Positions 32,948-42,429 of a DNA stretch of 64,000 bases are shown here, piece after piece (positions within the stretch are counted from its first letter, which is position 1; every line of letters starts with the position of its first letter). The stretch covers positions 4,922,001 through 4,986,000 of the forward strand of contig NZ_CP029193.1 of assembly GCF_008642355.1 (NCBI RefSeq). Direction: 5' to 3'. The notes beneath the pieces were generated by a model. The model saw nothing but the letters and a program-made list of their open reading frames with translations. It ran no database searches and had not been told where the DNA came from. The position numbers and the translations under genes were made by a program. Source of the stretch: Streptomyces venezuelae (GTDB taxonomy: Bacteria; Actinomycetota; Actinomycetes; Streptomycetales; Streptomycetaceae).

Positions 32948-35470
32948 ATGAGCAGCCTCTTTGATGACAGCTTCCTGGCGGACCTGCAGCCCTCCCGGGC
33001 CGCGGACGAAGCGCCCCCGCCGCCGCCCGAGGACAGCGCTCCGGAGCCCATTCCGGACGACCTGTTCGACGGGAAGTTCGACGCGCCCATGACCCGGGAC
33101 ACGCACTACCGCGACGGCGCCGCCCGCCCGGTCATCGACCCGGCGACGCTCCTCGACGGGCTGAACGAGAACCAGCGCGCGGCCGTCGTGCACGCGGGCT
33201 CCCCGCTGCTCATCGTCGCCGGTGCCGGATCCGGCAAGACCCGCGTGCTGACCCACCGCATCGCGTACCTGCTGGCCGAGCGCGGCGTGCACCCCGGCCA
33301 GATCCTCGCGATCACCTTCACGAACAAGGCCGCGGGCGAGATGAAGGAGCGCGTCGAGCAGCTCGTGGGTCCCCGGGCGAACGCCATGTGGGTGTCGACC
33401 TTCCACAGCGCCTGTGTCCGCATCCTCCGCCGTGAGTACAAGAAGCTGGGCTTCACGTCCTCCTTCTCGATCTACGACGCCGCCGACTCCAAGCGCCTCA
33501 TGGCCCTGGTCTGCCGTGATCTGGACCTCGACCCGAAGAAGTTCCCGCCGAAGTCGTTCAGCGCCAAGATCTCGAACCTGAAGAACGAGCTGATCGACGA
33601 AGAGGACTTCGCAGGTCAGGCCGCTGATGGCTTCGAGAAGACCCTCGCCCAGGCCTATGCCATGTACCAGTCGCGCCTCCGCGAGGCGAACGCGCTGGAC
33701 TTTGACGACCTGATCATGACGACGGTCCACCTGCTGCGTGCCTTCCCGGACGTCGCCGAGCACTACAGGCGCCGTTTCCGGCACGTGATGGTCGATGAGT
33801 ACCAGGACACGAACCACGCGCAGTACGCGCTGGTGCGCGAGCTGGTCGGGCCCTCCGGCGGCGAGGGTGACGACCCCGCGGAGCTGTGCGTGGTGGGCGA
33901 CGCCGACCAGTCCATCTACGCCTTCCGCGGCGCCACGATCCGCAACATCCTCCAGTTCGAAGAGGACTACACGGACGCGACGACGATCCTCCTGGAGCAG
34001 AACTACCGCTCCACCCAGACGATCCTGACCGCCGCCAACGCGGTCATCGAGCGGAACGAGAGCCGCCGCCCCAAGAACCTGTGGACCAACCAGGGCGAGG
34101 GCGCACGCATCACCGGATACGTCGCCGACACCGAGCACGACGAGGCGCAGTTCGTCGCCGACGAGATCGACCGCCTCACCGACGCGGGCGACGCGAAGGC
34201 CGGCGACGTGGCGATCTTCTACCGGACGAACGCCCAGTCCCGTGTTTTCGAAGAGATCTTCATCCGCGTCGGCCTGCCCTACAAGGTGGTCGGCGGCGTC
34301 CGCTTCTACGAGCGCAAGGAGGTCCGCGATGTGCTGGCCTACCTGCGCGTTCTCGCCAACCCCGAGGACGCGGTCCCGCTGCGCCGCATCCTCAACGTAC
34401 CGAAGCGCGGCATCGGCGACCGTGCCGAAGCCATGATCGACGCGCTGGCGCAGCGCGAGAAGATCTCCTTCCCGCAGGCGCTCCGCCGCGTCGACGAGGC
34501 GTACGGAATGGCGGCCCGCTCCACCAACGCCGTCAAGCGTTTCAACACGCTCATGGAGGAGCTGCGGACCGTCGTCGAGTCGGGCGCGGGCCCGGCAGTC
34601 GTCCTGGAGGCCGTGCTCGAACGGACCGGCTACCTGGCCGAGCTGCAGGCCTCGACCGACCCGCAGGACGAGACCCGCATCGAGAACCTCCAGGAGCTCG
34701 CCGCCGTGGCCCTGGAGTTCGAGCAGGACAACAATCAGGCCGCGGACACCACGCAGGGCGGGGCGGACGCAGGCGAGGGCGAGGGAGGCGACGCCGGTGA
34801 AGGCGCCGCTCCGGCCGGCACGCTCTCGGACTTCCTGGAGCGCGTCGCCCTGGTCGCAGACTCCGACCAGATCCCCGACGAGGAGGACGACGGCTCCGGA
34901 GTCATCACGCTGATGACCCTGCACACCGCCAAGGGCCTGGAGTTCCCCGTCGTGTTCCTGACCGGCATGGAGGACGGCGTCTTTCCGCACATGCGCTCCC
35001 TCGGGCAGGTCAAGGAGCTGGAGGAGGAGCGTCGTCTCGCGTACGTGGGCATCACCCGCGCGCGTGAACGGCTCTATTTGACGCGGTCGTCCATGCGCAG
35101 CGCCTGGGGCACGCCGTCGTACAACCCGCCGTCGCGCTTCCTCGAGGAGATCCCGGACACGCACCTGGACTGGAAGCGGACCGGTTCGGTCGGCGCGCCG
35201 GCCGCGTCCGGGCCCGCCGCGGGCATCGCTTCGTCGCTGTCCTCGTCGCGGTCGCGGACCGGCGGCGCACAGGGCTTCGCGACGCGCCGCGCGTCGGAGA
35301 AGCCGGTCGTGTCGCTCGCCGTCGGTGACCGTGTCACGCACGACCAGTTCGGCCTCGGGACCGTGGTCGGCGTGAAGGGGACGGGTGCGAACGCCGAGGC
35401 GACGGTGGACTTCGGCGAGCCCAAGCCGAAGCGCCTCCTGCTGCGGTACGCACCGGTGGAGAAGCTGTAA
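32948..35470 (+). CDS. pcrA: ATP-dependent DNA helicase PcrA/UvrD
   Basis: Superfamily 1A 3'-5' helicase of 840 aa for nucleotide-excision repair and replication-fork maintenance. Walker A is VAGAGSGKT (about 92-100) in domain 1A, motif II is VDEYQDTN, and later motifs include GDADQSIYAFRGA, QNYRST, TLHTAKGLEFPVV and YVGITRARERLYL. The acidic Pro-rich N-terminal extension (1-70) is typical of actinobacterial PcrA, and the C-terminus keeps a Tudor-like domain (VGDRVTHDQFGLGTVVGVKG) that binds RNA polymerase in homologues. ATG 32948 follows GGGAGG closely. A PafBC-type promoter lies directly upstream. Confidence 0.97.
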   Translation: MSSLFDDSFLADLQPSRAADEAPPPPPEDSAPEPIPDDLFDGKFDAPMTRDTHYRDGAARPVIDPATLLDGLNENQRAAVVHAGSPLLIVAGAGSGKTRVLTHRIAYLLAERGVHPGQILAITFTNKAAGEMKERVEQLVGPRANAMWVSTFHSACVRILRREYKKLGFTSSFSIYDAADSKRLMALVCRDLDLDPKKFPPKSFSAKISNLKNELIDEEDFAGQAADGFEKTLAQAYAMYQSRLREANALDFDDLIMTTVHLLRAFPDVAEHYRRRFRHVMVDEYQDTNHAQYALVRELVGPSGGEGDDPAELCVVGDADQSIYAFRGATIRNILQFEEDYTDATTILLEQNYRSTQTILTAANAVIERNESRRPKNLWTNQGEGARITGYVADTEHDEAQFVADEIDRLTDAGDAKAGDVAIFYRTNAQSRVFEEIFIRVGLPYKVVGGVRFYERKEVRDVLAYLRVLANPEDAVPLRRILNVPKRGIGDRAEAMIDALAQREKISFPQALRRVDEAYGMAARSTNAVKRFNTLMEELRTVVESGAGPAVVLEAVLERTGYLAELQASTDPQDETRIENLQELAAVALEFEQDNNQAADTTQGGADAGEGEGGDAGEGAAPAGTLSDFLERVALVADSDQIPDEEDDGSGVITLMTLHTAKGLEFPVVFLTGMEDGVFPHMRSLGQVKELEEERRLAYVGITRARERLYLTRSSMRSAWGTPSYNPPSRFLEEIPDTHLDWKRTGSVGAPAASGPAAGIASSLSSSRSRTGGAQGFATRRASEKPVVSLAVGDRVTHDQFGLGTVVGVKGTGANAEATVDFGEPKPKRLLLRYAPVEKL

Positions 35471-35682
35471 GAGCCTGTCTGTGAACCCCCGCCGTCCGCG
35501 CTGAGCGAGGACGCAGCGGCGGTCGGTGCGTGCGATCGGTGTGCGGCGTCCCAGGTCATGTGGCGGAGCCACCTGTCCTGGGACGCCGTGCGGCATGGGG
35601 GTCCCCCTGCTCGACGCAGCCGAGAGCTTGGGGGAGCGCGTGCCGTGCGTCGGGGCGCGGGCGGGGGTTCACAGACAGGCTC
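35471..35682. mobile_element. 212-bp MITE-like element with 23-bp perfect terminal inverted repeats
   Basis: Arms at 35471-35493 (starting GAGCCTGTCTGTGAACC) and 35660-35682 are exact reverse complements. The left arm begins at the base after the pcrA stop codon. Inside are a second inverted repeat CGGCGTCCCAGG (35544) / CCTGGGACGCCG (35577), with GTGGC/GCCAC at its tip, and a GGGGGTCCCCCTGCTCG block resembling repeats scattered through Streptomyces genomes. There is no transposase frame. A target-site duplication is not obvious. Confidence 0.75.
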
Positions 35683-35711
35683 TGAGACGCAGGCCGGCGG
35701 CCGGAGTTACG

Positions 35712-37145
35712 TTACGTCGGGTCGAGGCCGTGGCTGCGGAGCCACGGCAGCGGGTCGATCGCCGAGCCGCCTGCGGGCCGCACCTCGAAGTGCAGGTGCG
35801 GGCCCGTGGAGTTGCCGGAGTTCCCGGAGAAGGCGATGGTCTCGCCCGCCTTCACGGGACCGCTGGAGATCTTGTGCGTGGAGAGGTGGCAGTACCACGT
35901 CTCCGTACCGTCCTTCGCGGTGACGATCGCCATGTTGCCGTAGGCGCTGTTCCACTTGGTCGTCACGGTGCCGTCGGTCGCGGCGAGGACCTCGGTGCCG
36001 TACGACACCGGGAAGTCGATTCCGGAGTGCGCCGACATCCAGTTGACGCCCGCCTGGCCGAACTGCGCGCTGAGGCCGTGCTGTTTCACCGGCAGGGCGA
36101 ACTTGGGGCGCAGCCGCTCCTTGCGCGCGGCTTCCGCGGCCGCCTTCTTCTCGGCGGCTGCCTTCTCGGCCTTGAGGTCGATGCGCTCCTGCGTGCGGCT
36201 GGCGCGGTCCGCGAAGTCGCCCGCGTCCGCGGAGAGGTTCGCCAGCTGCGTGTCCAGCTTGCTGTTGGCGGCGGAGGGCTGCACGGACGTGGCGTCGGGA
36301 GCCGATGCCGTCGTCGTCGAGTCCTGCGTGTCGTCCCCGCCGAAGTTCCCGACGGACGCGGCCGCCACTCCGGCGACCCCCATCACGCAGGCCGAGGGAA
36401 CCGCGATGGTGAAGAGCGCGGAACGCTTGGCAGGGGTACGGCGACGGGTCCTGGAGCGGCCGCCCGCCGCGGGTCCGGCGTTCCTTCCGCGGGAGGAACG
36501 GGGCGCGGGGCTGGGGGAGTCGGCCGACTCGGTGTCCGCGGGTTCGTACGCCGCGTCGCCCTCGGTGTCGTACGTGTGGGACGCGTCGTGCGGGACGGGC
36601 GAGCCGAGCAAGTCGGTGGCGTCGTGCGCCTGGTGTGACTCGGGGGTGTCGTCGGCGGCGTTCCACGCCGTCGCGTCGTACGCACCCGTGTCGAAGGTCT
36701 GCGTGTCCCACTGGCCGGTCTGGGGGCCGTTCTGCGGGTCCTCGTGCCAGGCGGTCGTGTCCCACTGGCCCGTGGAGTCCGGGCCCTGCTGGGCGGGGAT
36801 GCCTGCGACCTGCTGATGACCGCCGGTCGACCACATCGAGGCGGTGTCGTAGCTGCCGTCGTAGGTGGCCGCGTAGTACTGCTCGGCGTACGCGTCGTAA
36901 GTGGCCGTCTGCTGCGGGCTCGTCGTGGTCGCCCACTGGCCCGTGTCGTGCCCGTTGTCCGGCATGTCGCCGAAGAGGGGGTCGACCGCGAACGTTCCGG
37001 TGTCGAAACTGCCGGTGGCGAGGCTGCCGGTGTCGAAACTTCCGGTGGAATAGGTGTCGTGGCCGTAGCCGTTGTGCTGGGCACTCTGTTCGTCGTACGT
37101 CGCGTAGTGCGCGTAGTCGGCGCCGGGTGCCGAGGACGGGGGCAT
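35712..37145 (-). CDS. M23-family peptidase (LytM domain), membrane anchored
   Basis: Protein of 477 aa. A long N-terminal cytoplasmic region (1 to about 240) has repeated SFDTGS/TGQWDT-type motifs rich in Thr, Gly, Tyr and Asp. One membrane span (about 249-272), a short coiled coil (about 305-350) and a C-terminal M23 domain (about 357-470) with metal-ligand motifs HSGIDFP and HLHFEV follow. It should cleave peptide cross-links, or regulate amidases if degenerate; the zinc ligands look intact. ATG 37145 is chosen because GGGGAG precedes it by 4 bases; the frame is open to TTG 37178 without a good site. Confidence 0.9.
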   Translation of the reverse strand: MPPSSAPGADYAHYATYDEQSAQHNGYGHDTYSTGSFDTGSLATGSFDTGTFAVDPLFGDMPDNGHDTGQWATTTSPQQTATYDAYAEQYYAATYDGSYDTASMWSTGGHQQVAGIPAQQGPDSTGQWDTTAWHEDPQNGPQTGQWDTQTFDTGAYDATAWNAADDTPESHQAHDATDLLGSPVPHDASHTYDTEGDAAYEPADTESADSPSPAPRSSRGRNAGPAAGGRSRTRRRTPAKRSALFTIAVPSACVMGVAGVAAASVGNFGGDDTQDSTTTASAPDATSVQPSAANSKLDTQLANLSADAGDFADRASRTQERIDLKAEKAAAEKKAAAEAARKERLRPKFALPVKQHGLSAQFGQAGVNWMSAHSGIDFPVSYGTEVLAATDGTVTTKWNSAYGNMAIVTAKDGTETWYCHLSTHKISSGPVKAGETIAFSGNSGNSTGPHLHFEVRPAGGSAIDPLPWLRSHGLDPT

Positions 37146-37358
37146 TGAGCTCCCCGACGGGTGACGGTCGTTCACCAACTTCTCTTTCGCCTCGGCAGCA
37201 GGGGCAGAGCAGTGCGGCGACTGTACCCGGCGGTATACGGGCGCGACAATCTTCCCCAGGTTTCGTGCTCGCAGGAAACGGGCATTCGGCCGCCTTTCGG
37301 CGGTCTGAGAACACGACCTTGGCTTTGCGTTCGAGATCCGTTCGATAGTTGGCGGCGG

Positions 37359-38294
37359 TCAGGCGACCGTCAGTCCGCCCGGTGCGCTCTGGGCATCGGC
37401 CCCCGGGTTCGCCAGGTCGAGTGCCTGGCGTATTCCGTTCGCGACTGCGGGGTGCACCGGCAGCGCGAGGTGGCCGATGCCGGTGACGCGGACGTTCTGC
37501 GCGGTCAGGTCGGGGTGGTCCACGCAGGCCGTCTCCAGGGGGTCCATGATCTGGTCGAGATCGCTCCAGAAACTCACGAACTGAGTGCGGCAGTCCGGCG
37601 CCGGTTCCTTGAGCTCCTCGATGACATCGGAGCCCGGACGCATCTGCCGGACGATGGGGTGCGCGTTCGCGAGCGGCACCACGCGGGTGCCCGCGTGCGG
37701 CGTGCCGAGCGTGACCAGGGTGCGGATGCGGGCGTCGCCGCCCTGTCGCTGCGCGTAGTAGCGGGCGATCAGCCCGCCGAGACTGTGACCGACGACGTCG
37801 ACCCGGGCGTGTCCCGTGCGCTCGCAGAGTTCCTCGATGTGGCGGCCGAGCAGTTCGGCGGCGCCCCTGACGTCGCAGGTCAGCGGGGAGTAGTTGAGGG
37901 ACTCGACGCGGCGCCCGCCCTGCTGGGACAGGGCGCGGCGGAGCAGCACGAACACGGAGCGGTTGTCGATGAAGCCGTGAAGCAGCAGAACCGGAGGCCT
38001 GTCGTCCGACGGGAGGCGGGGCGCGCCCGGGGGCGGCAGGACGGGTGTCACCCGACGTTCCTGGGCGATGCCGGAGGGATAGAGGAGGAGGTGACCGGCG
38101 AGGATCGCCACCTCCAGGGCTGTCGCCTTCAGAAGGGCCACGGACAGACCGGCCATCTTCGACGGGAGCGCGGGGAGCGGGAGCAGGGCCGTCAGCGCGG
38201 GGAGGTGCGGGAGCGAGGGGGGTGGGCCGAGGCCGACGATTCTCGGCAGCAGTGAGCCGAGTGGGCGAAAGGGGCGGGCCCCGGTGAACAACAT
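37359..38294 (-). CDS. Alpha/beta-hydrolase, triacylglycerol-lipase-like
   Basis: Hydrolase of 311 aa. Residues 40-75 (SKMAGLSVALLKATALEVAILAG in outline) form a hydrophobic segment that may anchor or export it. The fold shows the oxyanion HGF after PPVLLLHGFIDN (about 100-108), nucleophile Ser in GHSLGG (about 171-176), and His in GIGHLAL (about 276) as the likely catalytic base. Closest family is esterase/lipase of the EstA type (PF01674/PF07819); natural substrate unknown. GGGAGG lies 6 bases before ATG 38294. Confidence 0.86.
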   Translation of the reverse strand: MLFTGARPFRPLGSLLPRIVGLGPPPSLPHLPALTALLPLPALPSKMAGLSVALLKATALEVAILAGHLLLYPSGIAQERRVTPVLPPPGAPRLPSDDRPPVLLLHGFIDNRSVFVLLRRALSQQGGRRVESLNYSPLTCDVRGAAELLGRHIEELCERTGHARVDVVGHSLGGLIARYYAQRQGGDARIRTLVTLGTPHAGTRVVPLANAHPIVRQMRPGSDVIEELKEPAPDCRTQFVSFWSDLDQIMDPLETACVDHPDLTAQNVRVTGIGHLALPVHPAVANGIRQALDLANPGADAQSAPGGLTVA

Positions 38295-38717
38295 CGTCGA
38301 CCTCCCGATTGGCGCACGGAAGGACGCCTCTGTCCCCCGTGTGCCCTAGGGGGAGTCGTGGCCGAGGAGACGGCAGGTGCGATGGCTGTCCGGGCCACCC
38401 TTCCGAGGCGGCCCCGTGCCCCCGTTGCATCGCCGATGTGCGGTGTCACCACGCCGTGCGGCTGCCGGCGCGGTGGACCGGCGTCTCGTTGCGGCTCCCC
38501 TCGCGCCGGATCCGGATGCGGAGCGTGAGCCCCTCGATTGCGGACGGCGCGCAGCGAACGTGTCCCACGTGTGATTTCCCCCTCGCTCTCCACCGCGAAA
38601 CTGCCGCTTGCGCGATGCTGGGGATAACGTTCGTTCACTTCCCCGGCCGGTGCGGTGCGGGGTATCTGTGCCGGGACAGACAGTTGTCGGTACGGATATC
38701 GGTACATGGAGGCAGTG
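38295..38717. other. Divergent intergenic region, lipase/icmB
   Basis: 423 bases between divergent genes. I see no supported frame or strong hairpin. A direct repeat CGGTAC-GGATAT-CGGTAC sits about 20 bases before the icmB start. Promoters for both genes must lie here but I cannot place them with confidence. Confidence 0.4.
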
Positions 38718-39131
38718 ATGGGTGTGGCAGCCGGGCCGATCCGCGTGGTCGTCGCGAAGCCGGGGCTCGACGGGCACGACCGCGGGGCCAAGGTGATCGC
38801 GCGGGCGTTGCGTGACGCCGGTATGGAGGTCATCTACACCGGGCTGCACCAGACGCCCGAGCAGGTGGTGGACACCGCGATCCAGGAGGACGCCGACGCG
38901 ATCGGTCTCTCCATCCTGTCCGGGGCGCACAACACGCTGTTCGCGCGCGTGCTGGAGCTGCTGAAGGAGCGGGACGCGGAGGACATCAAGGTGTTCGGCG
39001 GCGGCATCATCCCCGAGGCGGACATCGCGCCGCTCAAGGAGAAGGGTGTCGCGGAGATCTTCACGCCCGGCGCCACCACCACGTCGATCGTGGAGTGGGT
39101 CCGGGGGAACGTGCGGCAGGCCGCGGTCTGA
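38718..39131 (+). CDS. icmB: Isobutyryl-CoA mutase small (cobalamin-binding) subunit
   Basis: Stand-alone B12-binding subunit of 137 aa. It carries the signature [18 protein letters not shown], in which the His of DxHxxG ligates cobalt in the base-off form, then LSILSGAH and [11 protein letters not shown] that wrap the nucleotide tail, ending FTPGATT. Length and order match IcmB, which with the large subunit IcmA interconverts isobutyryl-CoA and n-butyryl-CoA, feeding valine carbon to polyketide precursors. No large subunit is in the window, as in S. coelicolor. GGAGG lies 5 bases before ATG 38718; ATG 38706 is an unlikely alternative. Confidence 0.9.
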   Translation: MGVAAGPIRVVVAKPGLDGHDRGAKVIARALRDAGMEVIYTGLHQTPEQVVDTAIQEDADAIGLSILSGAHNTLFARVLELLKERDAEDIKVFGGGIIPEADIAPLKEKGVAEIFTPGATTTSIVEWVRGNVRQAAV

Positions 39132-39163
39132 CCCTTCCGGCGGAAGGGCCGTGAGGTGTGAAC

Positions 39164-39227
39164 GCGGGTCGCGGGGGCGTGTGCGTCGCCACCCGCGACC
39201 CGCAGGTACGTGTACGTACCTGCGGGT
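39164..39227. terminator. Two overlapping alternative terminator hairpins
   Basis: Hairpin A pairs GCGGGTCGCGGG (39164-39175) with CCCGCGACCCGC (39192-39203). Hairpin B pairs ACCCGCAGGTACG (39198-39210) with CGTACCTGCGGGT (39215-39227). They share 39198-39203 so cannot both form. They lie between convergent icmB and the DUF5691 gene. Confidence 0.85.
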
Positions 39228-39293
39228 GCCCGCGTCCTCGTGTCACGGCGGCTCGTGGCTGTGTCACTGCGGCTTGTGTCACGGTGGCTCGTG

Positions 39294-40982
39294 TCACGGG
39301 GGCGGGAGTTCGTCGCGGATCGCCGCGCGCAGGCGCAGCGTGGTCACGAGGCGCTGGAACGCCTCCGACCAGTAGCCGCCCGCGCCGGGTGACGCGTTCT
39401 CCGGCTCGTCGGGTATCGCGGTGAGCGCCTCCAGGCGTACCGCTTCCGACGGGTCGAGGCAGCGCTCCGCCAGGCCCATCACGCCGCTGAAGCTCCAGGG
39501 GTAACTTCCGGCGTCGCGCGCGATGTTCAGGGAGTCCACCACCGCGCGGCCCAATGGCTCCGCCCAGGGGACCGCGCAGACACCGAGGAGCTGGAACGCC
39601 TCCGACAGGCCGTGCGCGGCGATGAAGCCGGCCACCCAGTCGGCCCGTTCGGCTGCGGGAAGCGAGGCGAGGAGCTTGGCCCGTTCGGCGAGCGACACGG
39701 CGCCGGGGCCCGCGGCGTCGGGCGAGGCGGGGGTGCCGAGCAGCGCACGGGACCAGGCGACGTCCCGTTGACGCACCGCCGCGCGGCACCATGCGGCGTG
39801 CAGCTCGCTCCGCCAGTCGTCTGCCACGGGGAGTGCCACGATCTCCGCCGGTGTGCGGTTGCCGAGCCGGGGCTGCCAGGTGGTGAGCGGGGCCGCCTCC
39901 ACGAGCTGGCCCAGCCACCATGAGCGCTCGCCGCGGCCGGCGGGAGGCTTCGGAGTGACGCCGTCCCGCTCCATGCCGGCGTCGCACTCGTGCGGAGCCT
40001 CCACCGTGAGGGTCGGGGTGTCGGAGGTGTGGTCGACGGCTACGCAGGAGGCAGCGCGGGTCGACATCCTGCCGGCCAGGGCCGAGTCGGGGAGCGCGGA
40101 CAGCAGTTCCGCGGCGGTGGCGCGGACGTTGCGGCTGCGGTCCGTGAGGGCCTGCTCGAGGAACGGCTCGTCCACGGAGGACAGGCCGGTGCGCAGGGAG
40201 TCGAGGAACATCAGGCGGTCCTCCGCCCGCTCCGTCGACCACGTGGACACGAGCAGGTCCAGGGCCGTCCCGGCGTGGTGCGCGCGCAACGCGGTGAGGA
40301 GGGCGACGCGCTCGGCGAAGAGGCCTTCCTCCCAGAGGCGTTGCACCTCCGGGGCGTCGTCGGCGGACGGCAGGGTCACGCCGCCTCCCGGGGTGGCCCT
40401 GAGTGCGAACTTCCAGTCCGGGTTGAGACGGGCCAGCCAGAGAGCTCTCGGGCCCGCGAAGGTGAGGGCCTGGGGACGCAGGTCCGTGCGGCCGCGTGCC
40501 GCGTTCAGGAGCGCCGGCAGCAGCTCCGGCGGTGCGCCGTACCCCCGCGCGTTGGCCAGTGCGAGCCACTGGGGCAGGAGTTCCATCAGGTCGGGCGCCG
40601 CACCCCTGCGGCCGCCGCCGCCCGTGCCGGGCTGATCGGTGAGCAGCGTCGCGAGCCTGCGCCGGGCCGCTGGGGGCAGCGGTGGCCTCGGGTCGCCCGC
40701 CGCGGGCTCGGGCAGTGCGGCGGCCGGTGCTGCGCGCAGCCCCGCCCGGCGGCGCACCGTCTGCAGGGCCGCCGCGTCCAGGAGGGCGATCGGGGCTTCC
40801 TTGCCGGGTGTGTGCACGGAGGCCGGCAGCGCGCGGCGATCGGTGCCGAGCAGGGCTGTCGTGACCAGGTCGTCCCACGAGGGTTCGGTCGCCGCGCTGG
40901 TGACGTGGGCTCCGCCTGCCGTGGGCGGGGCGGGTTCCTGGGGGGTGTGCTCGGGCGCGTTCTCGGGGGCGTTCTTCAGCAC
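39294..40982 (-). CDS. DUF5691-type protein
   Basis: Helical protein of 562 aa. It starts with a Pro/Glu-rich lead, then WDDLVTTALLGTDRRALP, a pattern I associate with DUF5691. The rest is Ala/Leu/Arg-rich helix pairs (ALTFAGPRALWLARLNPDWKFAL, EPFLEQALTDRSRNVRATAAELLSALP) resembling HEAT repeats, which suggests a scaffold. GTG 40982 overlaps the stop of the SWIM gene by 7 bases, so translation is coupled. It is the second gene of the leftward arm of the module. Function is unknown. Confidence 0.82.
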   Translation of the reverse strand: MLKNAPENAPEHTPQEPAPPTAGGAHVTSAATEPSWDDLVTTALLGTDRRALPASVHTPGKEAPIALLDAAALQTVRRRAGLRAAPAAALPEPAAGDPRPPLPPAARRRLATLLTDQPGTGGGGRRGAAPDLMELLPQWLALANARGYGAPPELLPALLNAARGRTDLRPQALTFAGPRALWLARLNPDWKFALRATPGGGVTLPSADDAPEVQRLWEEGLFAERVALLTALRAHHAGTALDLLVSTWSTERAEDRLMFLDSLRTGLSSVDEPFLEQALTDRSRNVRATAAELLSALPDSALAGRMSTRAASCVAVDHTSDTPTLTVEAPHECDAGMERDGVTPKPPAGRGERSWWLGQLVEAAPLTTWQPRLGNRTPAEIVALPVADDWRSELHAAWCRAAVRQRDVAWSRALLGTPASPDAAGPGAVSLAERAKLLASLPAAERADWVAGFIAAHGLSEAFQLLGVCAVPWAEPLGRAVVDSLNIARDAGSYPWSFSGVMGLAERCLDPSEAVRLEALTAIPDEPENASPGAGGYWSEAFQRLVTTLRLRAAIRDELPPP

Positions 40983-42400
40983 AGCGACACCGTCTCTCCT
41001 GAGTCCTGCGGCCAGGCCGCCAGTGGGGTGAAGCCTCGGTGGCCGCACTCGCCGAACACCGTCAGCGGTGTGCCTCCGGAGAGGGCGATCAGACGCCACA
41101 GGCCCGGCCGGGACGCGGCGGACGGTGCGAGGGGGAGGGCGGAGCCGGTCACCGGATCGGCCAGTTGCCAGGAGTCCGGCGTGCTCGGTGTGCTTTGCGT
41201 GGCGTGTGTGCCCTGTGCGCCTTGCCTGCCTTGTGCGTCCCGCGCGTTCCGTGAACGGGCCGGAATCACCTCGGCGAGCGTCACCGGCCAGGACTCCAGC
41301 CACGGGTCGTCCCGGAGCGCCGCGCCGTAACGGGCGACGGCCTCTTCGGGACGTACGCCCGCCGGCCGCCGCGCGGTCGGCACCGGTGCCGCGAACTGTT
41401 CGCCCAGCTCCACGCGCAGCTGCCCCGCCCCCGCATACCCGGTCACCTCGGCGTCGAGCGCGAGGCCGACGGGCAGGGCGAGCGCGGGTGCCCGGCCCGC
41501 CGCCCCGTACGAGAGGAGGAGCGCGGTGCGGCCGGACTCCGTGCCGTACAGCCATATGCGGCGTGTGGTGAGTCTGCTGTCCGCCGTGTCGTACTGGGCG
41601 AGGACCACCCAGTGGTCGCGCACCGGCGGGCCCTCCGCCTGGGCGGGCAGGCCGACGCGGGACCGGACCGTGGCCGCGAGGCCGTCCGGCAGCCGGTCGC
41701 GGTGGAGCCAGCCCTGGTCGAGGAGGTGAAGCAGCGCGCACTCCTCCAGGAGGCGAACGGGCCAGCCGGGTCCGGAGGACGGTACGGCCCCCAACTCGCG
41801 CACGCGGGCGGCCAGACCCGGCGCCTGGGCGTCGACCATGCGGGCCGCCGTCTCCTCCCACAGGCCGTACCCCATCTGCTCCGCCGACGCCGTGCCGCCG
41901 CGGAGCAGGTCGGACAGGCGCTGCTCCAGCTCCGTCGCCCCGGCGGTGATGCGTTCGGCGCGCTTCTCCGCTCTTCTGCGCGCGGCCTCCGGGTCGGCCG
42001 GAGCGGAGGGCGTGGCGGACGGACTCTGTTTGCCGTCCGCTCTTTTGCGGCGCGCGGCCAGCCACTCCTCGGCCCAGGCCGGCGGCTCGCCGCCGTCCGG
42101 CACGGTGCCGTCCGATCCCGCCCACACCAGCAGCAGCCCCAGCGCGTGTTTGCACGGGAACTTACGGCTCGGACAACTGCACTTGTACGCCGGGCCCGCG
42201 ACGTCCGCGATGTCGACAATCGTCTGATACGGCTTGCTGCCACTGCCCTTGTACAGTCCCCACACCGCCCCCTCGCCAGTACTGCCCGCTTCCGACCACG
42301 GCCCTGCGACGCCGAGTTTGCTGCCCGCCTTGCGTGACGGGGCATCAGGAGCCAGTGCCAGCACCTGATCCGCCGTCCAGCGCACCCCCTGCTGAGTCAT
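40976..42400 (-). CDS. SWIM zinc-finger family protein
   Basis: Protein of 474 aa. The SWIM motif CxCxnCxH is complete at C74-S-C76, C83 and H85 (CSCPSRKFPCKH) and should bind zinc for contacts with DNA or protein. The rest is mixed helices and strands with no catalytic motif I recognise. ATG 42400 lies 6 bases beyond a -10-like TACCTT, so the mRNA is probably leaderless. It heads the leftward arm of a divergent module with the MoxR ATPase, DUF5682 and VWA genes; similar sets recur in actinobacteria, function unknown. Confidence 0.87.
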   Translation of the reverse strand: MTQQGVRWTADQVLALAPDAPSRKAGSKLGVAGPWSEAGSTGEGAVWGLYKGSGSKPYQTIVDIADVAGPAYKCSCPSRKFPCKHALGLLLVWAGSDGTVPDGGEPPAWAEEWLAARRKRADGKQSPSATPSAPADPEAARRRAEKRAERITAGATELEQRLSDLLRGGTASAEQMGYGLWEETAARMVDAQAPGLAARVRELGAVPSSGPGWPVRLLEECALLHLLDQGWLHRDRLPDGLAATVRSRVGLPAQAEGPPVRDHWVVLAQYDTADSRLTTRRIWLYGTESGRTALLLSYGAAGRAPALALPVGLALDAEVTGYAGAGQLRVELGEQFAAPVPTARRPAGVRPEEAVARYGAALRDDPWLESWPVTLAEVIPARSRNARDAQGRQGAQGTHATQSTPSTPDSWQLADPVTGSALPLAPSAASRPGLWRLIALSGGTPLTVFGECGHRGFTPLAAWPQDSGETVSLC

Positions 42401-42406
42401 GTCTCG

Positions 42407-42429
42407 AAGGTAGGTGCCGCCACTGACAA
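42407..42429 (-). promoter_or_regulatory. PafBC-type promoter of the SWIM/DUF5691 operon
   Basis: Reverse strand: TTGTCAGTG (42429-42421), 8-base spacer, TACCTT (42412-42407). Both halves match TTGTCRGTG-N8-TANNNT. The start of RNA would be at or near ATG 42400, a leaderless layout. Confidence 0.75.

Noticed and set aside
35707..38430. Long open antisense frames over the M23 peptidase and lipase genes
   Set aside because: Low-complexity Arg/Pro/Gly sequence, no ribosome site, and real genes occupy the other frame.
38655..38717. Longer icmB start at GTG 38655
   Set aside because: It would add 21 residues absent from the family; ATG 38718 has a well-placed GGAGG.
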